Notes under the pieces: model-generated
Told to the model about the DNA's origin: nothing
Seen by the model: the letters and a program-made list of their open reading frames with translations, nothing else
Databases searched by the model: none
Made by a program: the position numbers and the translations under genes
Shown here: in pieces, positions 6,366-8,662 of the stretch
How positions within the stretch are numbered: position 1 is the first letter of the stretch
Layout of the letters: each line of letters opens with the position of its first letter
Assembly: GCA_948468495.1 (NCBI GenBank)
Contig: CAOKJI010000046.1
Span: 1-8,662, forward strand
Direction of reading: 5' to 3'
DNA from: an uncultured Dorea sp.
GTDB lineage: Bacteria > Bacillota_A > Clostridia > Lachnospirales > Lachnospiraceae
Length of the DNA: 8,662 bases

Positions 6366-7160
6366 TTATTGAATCTGGATAATTTTCTTGGGACATTTTT
6401 CAGCGCAGGCGCCACAGTTTGTACACTTTGAGGGATCAATATGGGCAATATTATTGTCTACGGAGATTGCCTGGCTCTCGCAGACCTTGACACACATCTT
6501 GCAACCTATACATCCAACGGCACATGCTGCCATTACATCCTTACCTTTGTCCTGAGAACTGCACTGAACCAGATGCTTCTGGTCGTACGGAACCAGCTCA
6601 ATCAGATGCTTCGGACAAACAGCAATACACTTGCCGCAGGCCTTACATGCATCCTTATCCACCACTGCTACTCCATTTACAATATGAATCGCGTCAAAGG
6701 GACACGCCTGCACACAGGAGCCTTCTCCAAGGCATCCGTAATTACAGGACTTCGGTCCTCCATTCTGCATCATGTTAATCATAATACAGTCGCTTAATCC
6801 ATGATATTCATAGTCCGATTTCGCCTTATCACAGGTTCCGGCGCACTTTACATAAGCCACCTGATGTACCTGTTCTCCGGCTTCCTGACCCATAATCTCG
6901 CCAATCTTAGCAGCAACCGGAGCTCCGCCCACCGGACAGGAACCAATCTCTGCTTCACCCTTCACAATCGCCGCAGCAAGACCGGAACACCCCGCATAGC
7001 CGCAGCCGCCGCAGTTGTTGCCCGGAAGGATGCCTGTAATCGCCTCTTCTCTCTCATCTACTTCAACTGCGAATTTCTTACCGGCAAATCCAAGGAATAC
7101 GCCAATGAACAAACCGGTTCCGCCGACGATGACCGCCGCAATTATAATACCTGTTATCAT
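6366..7160 (-). CDS. rnfB: Rnf electron transport complex subunit B (iron-sulfur protein)
   Basis: RnfB is the polyferredoxin subunit of the Rnf complex, which passes electrons from reduced ferredoxin towards NAD+ while pumping Na+ or H+. The 264 residues start with one membrane anchor (about 3-26). The N-terminal Fe-S domain has CGGCGYAGC with Cys50, 53, 58 and a later Cys75 (CxxCx4Cx16C). A long ferredoxin-like region follows with 21 more cysteines, including CKACGKCIAVCP (172-183), CIGCKMCVKVCE (217-228) and CTNCGACAEKCP (246-257), plus Cys139, 143, 149 and 153. That gives sites for at least four further clusters. Clostridial and Acetobacterium RnfB are likewise multi-cluster, longer than the proteobacterial form. 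The ribosome site AAGGAGGA (7168-7175) overlaps the rnfA stop codon, with 7 bases before the ATG, so it is coupled to rnfA. It is the last of the canonical Rnf genes here, as in the C-D-G-E-A-B order. Confidence 0.97.
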   Translation of the reverse strand: MITGIIIAAVIVGGTGLFIGVFLGFAGKKFAVEVDEREEAITGILPGNNCGGCGYAGCSGLAAAIVKGEAEIGSCPVGGAPVAAKIGEIMGQEAGEQVHQVAYVKCAGTCDKAKSDYEYHGLSDCIMINMMQNGGPKSCNYGCLGEGSCVQACPFDAIHIVNGVAVVDKDACKACGKCIAVCPKHLIELVPYDQKHLVQCSSQDKGKDVMAACAVGCIGCKMCVKVCESQAISVDNNIAHIDPSKCTNCGACAEKCPKKIIQIQ

Positions 7161-7173
7161 AGTATGCTCCTCC

Positions 7174-7764
7174 TTAGATTAATCCTGAGAATCCGAAGAA
7201 GGCAATCGCCATCAGCGCCGATGTAATCAGCACGATGGGAGTCCCCTGGAAGGATTCCGTAATATCATTATACTCCATTTTCTCACGAATACCAGCCAAA
7301 ATTACAATGGCAATCAAAAATCCTACCGAAATTCCGATTCCATTGATGACGCCCTCTAAAATGCTGTAGGACTTCTGTACATTGGTAAGCGCAACGCCAA
7401 GCACCGCGCAGTTTGTGGTAATCAGAGGAAGATATACGCCAAGCGCCTGATAGAGCGACGGCATAGACTTCTTCAAAAACATCTCTACAAACTGTACCAG
7501 ACAGGCAATTACCAGAATGAATACGATGGTCTGCAGGTACACAAGCTTCCCATCCATAATCGCCTTGTTGGCCAGGATAAATTTATTAATAATTCCTGTT
7601 ACAAATGATGCCAATGTAATAACGAATACAACCGCGCCGCCCATGCCCGCGGCGGTCTCTACCTTCTTAGAAACGCCAAGGAACGGACAGATTCCAAGGA
7701 ACTGGCTGAGTACAACGTTATTTACAAGGGCAGATCCGATTGCAATAATCAATAATTCTTTCAT
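7174..7764 (-). CDS. rnfA: Rnf electron transport complex subunit A (membrane)
   Basis: This 196-residue integral membrane subunit has six hydrophobic helices and pairs with RnfE in opposite topology. Together they hold a [2Fe-2S] cluster within the membrane in known Rnf and Na+-NQR structures. The expected cysteines are in place: Cys26 in GICPFLGV and Cys119 in TTNCAVLG. The opening (LVNNVVLSQFLGICPFLG) is a near-diagnostic RnfA/NqrE signature, and the length is standard. The ribosome site AGGAGGA overlaps the rnfE stop codon, with 8 bases before the ATG, so rnfE and rnfA are translationally coupled. Sequence cannot separate it from NqrE on its own, but the neighbouring rnfB and rnfG tail settle the call as Rnf. 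Confidence 0.97.
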   Translation of the reverse strand: MKELLIIAIGSALVNNVVLSQFLGICPFLGVSKKVETAAGMGGAVVFVITLASFVTGIINKFILANKAIMDGKLVYLQTIVFILVIACLVQFVEMFLKKSMPSLYQALGVYLPLITTNCAVLGVALTNVQKSYSILEGVINGIGISVGFLIAIVILAGIREKMEYNDITESFQGTPIVLITSALMAIAFFGFSGLI

Positions 7765-7777
7765 CTATGTACTCCTC

Positions 7778-8503
7778 CTACTCTTCATTTCCTGTGGGAA
7801 ATACTTTGCCGCCGCATGCGCTGTTGGTGCAGGAAGCACAGCCGTCCCCGCAGGAAGCGCTCTCCGGCACCTTCTTCCCTTTCTTCGCCATGTTATTCTT
7901 CACCTTATTCTGAAGTGCAACAAGTCCCGCAAGTACCAGGAAAGCTCCCGGCGCCAGAATAAAGATGGTAATCGGCGTATATCCTGCCTTTCCTGCCGCT
8001 TCGTCGGCAAGAGGAAGAATCTGAGCTCCGAAAATCTTGCCGGAACCGATAATCTCACGTACAATACCGATACAAGTTAAGCCCACCGTAAATCCAAGGC
8101 CCATACCAATTCCGTCAAAGATGGACAGAAGCACCGGATTCTTGGATGCATAGGATTCCGCACGCCCTAAGATGATACAGTTCACAACAATCAGAGGAAT
8201 ATAGATTCCAAGAGACGCATAGAGACTTGGAACAAATCCTTCCATCAGGAACTGAACAATCGTTACAAAGGATGCTACGACTACGATAAACGCCGGAACA
8301 CGTACCGAATCCGGAATAATCTTACGCAGCATGGAAATCAGCATATTGGAAAGCACCAGTACCACCGTCGTGGAAAGTCCCATACCGAGACCGTTAATTG
8401 CAGAGGTCGTAACCGCCAGAGTCGGACACATACCAAGCATCAGCACGAAGGTAGGATTTTCTTTTACTAAACCGTTATATAATCTTTCTGTACAGCCATT
8501 CAT
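7778..8503 (-). CDS. rnfE: Rnf electron transport complex subunit E (membrane), with a Cys-rich C-terminal tail
   Basis: This 241-residue subunit is the paralogue and partner of RnfA, with six hydrophobic helices. The cysteines for the shared membrane [2Fe-2S] cluster are Cys26 (GMCPTLAV) and Cys109 (VVNCIILG). ENPTFVLMLGMCPTLA is the family signature. The start is set at 8503 because TAAGGAGGT lies 7 bases upstream and the resulting MNGCTERLYNG is the usual RnfE start; a longer frame from 8545 would run back into rnfG. After the last helix comes a lysine-rich stretch and then a tail with Cys218, 222, 225 and 230 (Cx3Cx2Cx4C), which core RnfE does not need. By the positive-inside rule the tail faces the cytoplasm. 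Confidence 0.96.
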   Translation of the reverse strand: MNGCTERLYNGLVKENPTFVLMLGMCPTLAVTTSAINGLGMGLSTTVVLVLSNMLISMLRKIIPDSVRVPAFIVVVASFVTIVQFLMEGFVPSLYASLGIYIPLIVVNCIILGRAESYASKNPVLLSIFDGIGMGLGFTVGLTCIGIVREIIGSGKIFGAQILPLADEAAGKAGYTPITIFILAPGAFLVLAGLVALQNKVKNNMAKKGKKVPESASCGDGCASCTNSACGGKVFPTGNEE

Positions 8504-8510
8504 CTTCACT

Positions 8511-8518
8511 ACCTCCTT
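8511..8518 (-). promoter_or_regulatory. Ribosome binding site that fixes the rnfE start at 8503
   Basis: AAGGAGGT on the minus strand, 7 bases before the ATG and overlapping the rnfG stop codon by two bases. It argues against the upstream in-frame ATG at 8545. Confidence 0.85.
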
Positions 8519-8662
8519 ATAATAATGCGCCGTTAAAGTATGCAAGCGCAGTATTTACAGCGCCGGTAACAGCCCTGGATGTAATTGTAGCACCGCTTAA
8601 TGCGTCAATCGGCTCACCGTCGCCGCCGTCCTTGGACACTGCAAATTTCTCCGTCTGTTTGC
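8517..8662 (-). CDS. rnfG: Rnf complex subunit G, C-terminal part, cut by window edge
   Basis: Only the last 47 residues are present; the gene continues to the right. The fragment holds IDALSGATITSRAVT, the covalent flavin attachment motif of RnfG/NqrC (D..SGAT). The Thr of SGAT (codon 8586-8588) is where an ApbE-type transferase attaches FMN. This is followed by a predicted helix (GAVNTALAYF) and a short end, as expected for RnfG. The full protein has an N-terminal anchor and a flavin domain exposed on the outer side of the membrane, and takes part in electron transfer between RnfD and the rest of the complex. rnfE follows, with its ribosome site overlapping this stop codon. rnfC and rnfD would be expected to lie further right. 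Confidence 0.93.
   Translation of the reverse strand, partial: KQTEKFAVSKDGGDGEPIDALSGATITSRAVTGAVNTALAYFNGALL

Noticed and set aside
6323..6448. N-terminal extension of the DUF2752 protein to an ATG at 6448
   Set aside because: The extension lies largely inside rnfB, adds no domain feature, and the ATG at 6322 has a properly spaced ribosome site.
6801..7226. Open frame on the plus strand opposite rnfB and the end of rnfA
   Set aside because: Antisense to well-supported rnf genes; the translated product shows no family features.
7517..8080. 187-codon plus-strand frame opposite rnfA and rnfE
   Set aside because: Antisense shadow of two recognised membrane subunits; no ribosome site or domain.
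1..8662. CRISPR arrays, insertion sequences, tRNA or rRNA genes, phage or defence genes
   Set aside because: No spaced direct repeats, terminal inverted repeats with transposase, cloverleaf-like stretches or recognisable defence proteins were seen; nearly all of the window is covered by metabolic genes.

Overview
The window looks like a chromosomal segment of a strictly anaerobic, low-to-mid GC Firmicute, most plausibly a gut clostridium of the Lachnospiraceae type. Three things suggest this: strong AGGAGG-type ribosome sites before nearly every gene, a sugar ABC-importer/GH36 operon facing a YesM-like sensor kinase, and a clostridial-order Rnf operon (G-E-A-B, with C and D expected beyond the right edge). 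The taxon is inferred from gene content, not from a marker gene.

Left half (1-5771): a sensor histidine kinase leaves the window to the left on the minus strand, and only its first 104 residues are present. A 258-bp divergent control region separates it from a plus-strand operon of four genes: a lipoprotein sugar-binding protein, two MalF/MalG-type permeases and a cytoplasmic GH36 alpha-galactosidase. Start and stop codons overlap or lie within 12 bp, so the four genes are probably one transcript. There is no ATPase gene, so the importer probably borrows a shared MsmX/MsmK-type ATPase. The likely job is uptake of alpha-galactosides (melibiose, raffinose family) and their hydrolysis inside the cell, controlled by the divergent two-component system.

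Middle (5797-5837): a perfect 12-bp stem with T-runs on both sides forms a bidirectional terminator between the two convergent operons.

Right half (5852-8662, minus strand): the 3' end of rnfG, then rnfE, rnfA and rnfB, with each ribosome site overlapping the preceding stop codon. After 43 bp follows a small DUF2752 membrane protein as the last gene. Rnf couples electron flow from reduced ferredoxin to NAD+ with ion pumping. The visible parts include the RnfG flavinylation motif, the paired membrane cysteines of RnfA and RnfE, and a cysteine-rich RnfB.

Most of the window is well-known biology. The points most worth a second look are the DUF2752 gene attached to the end of the Rnf operon, a cysteine-rich cytoplasmic tail on RnfE, and the palindrome at the expected transcription start of the galactoside operon.
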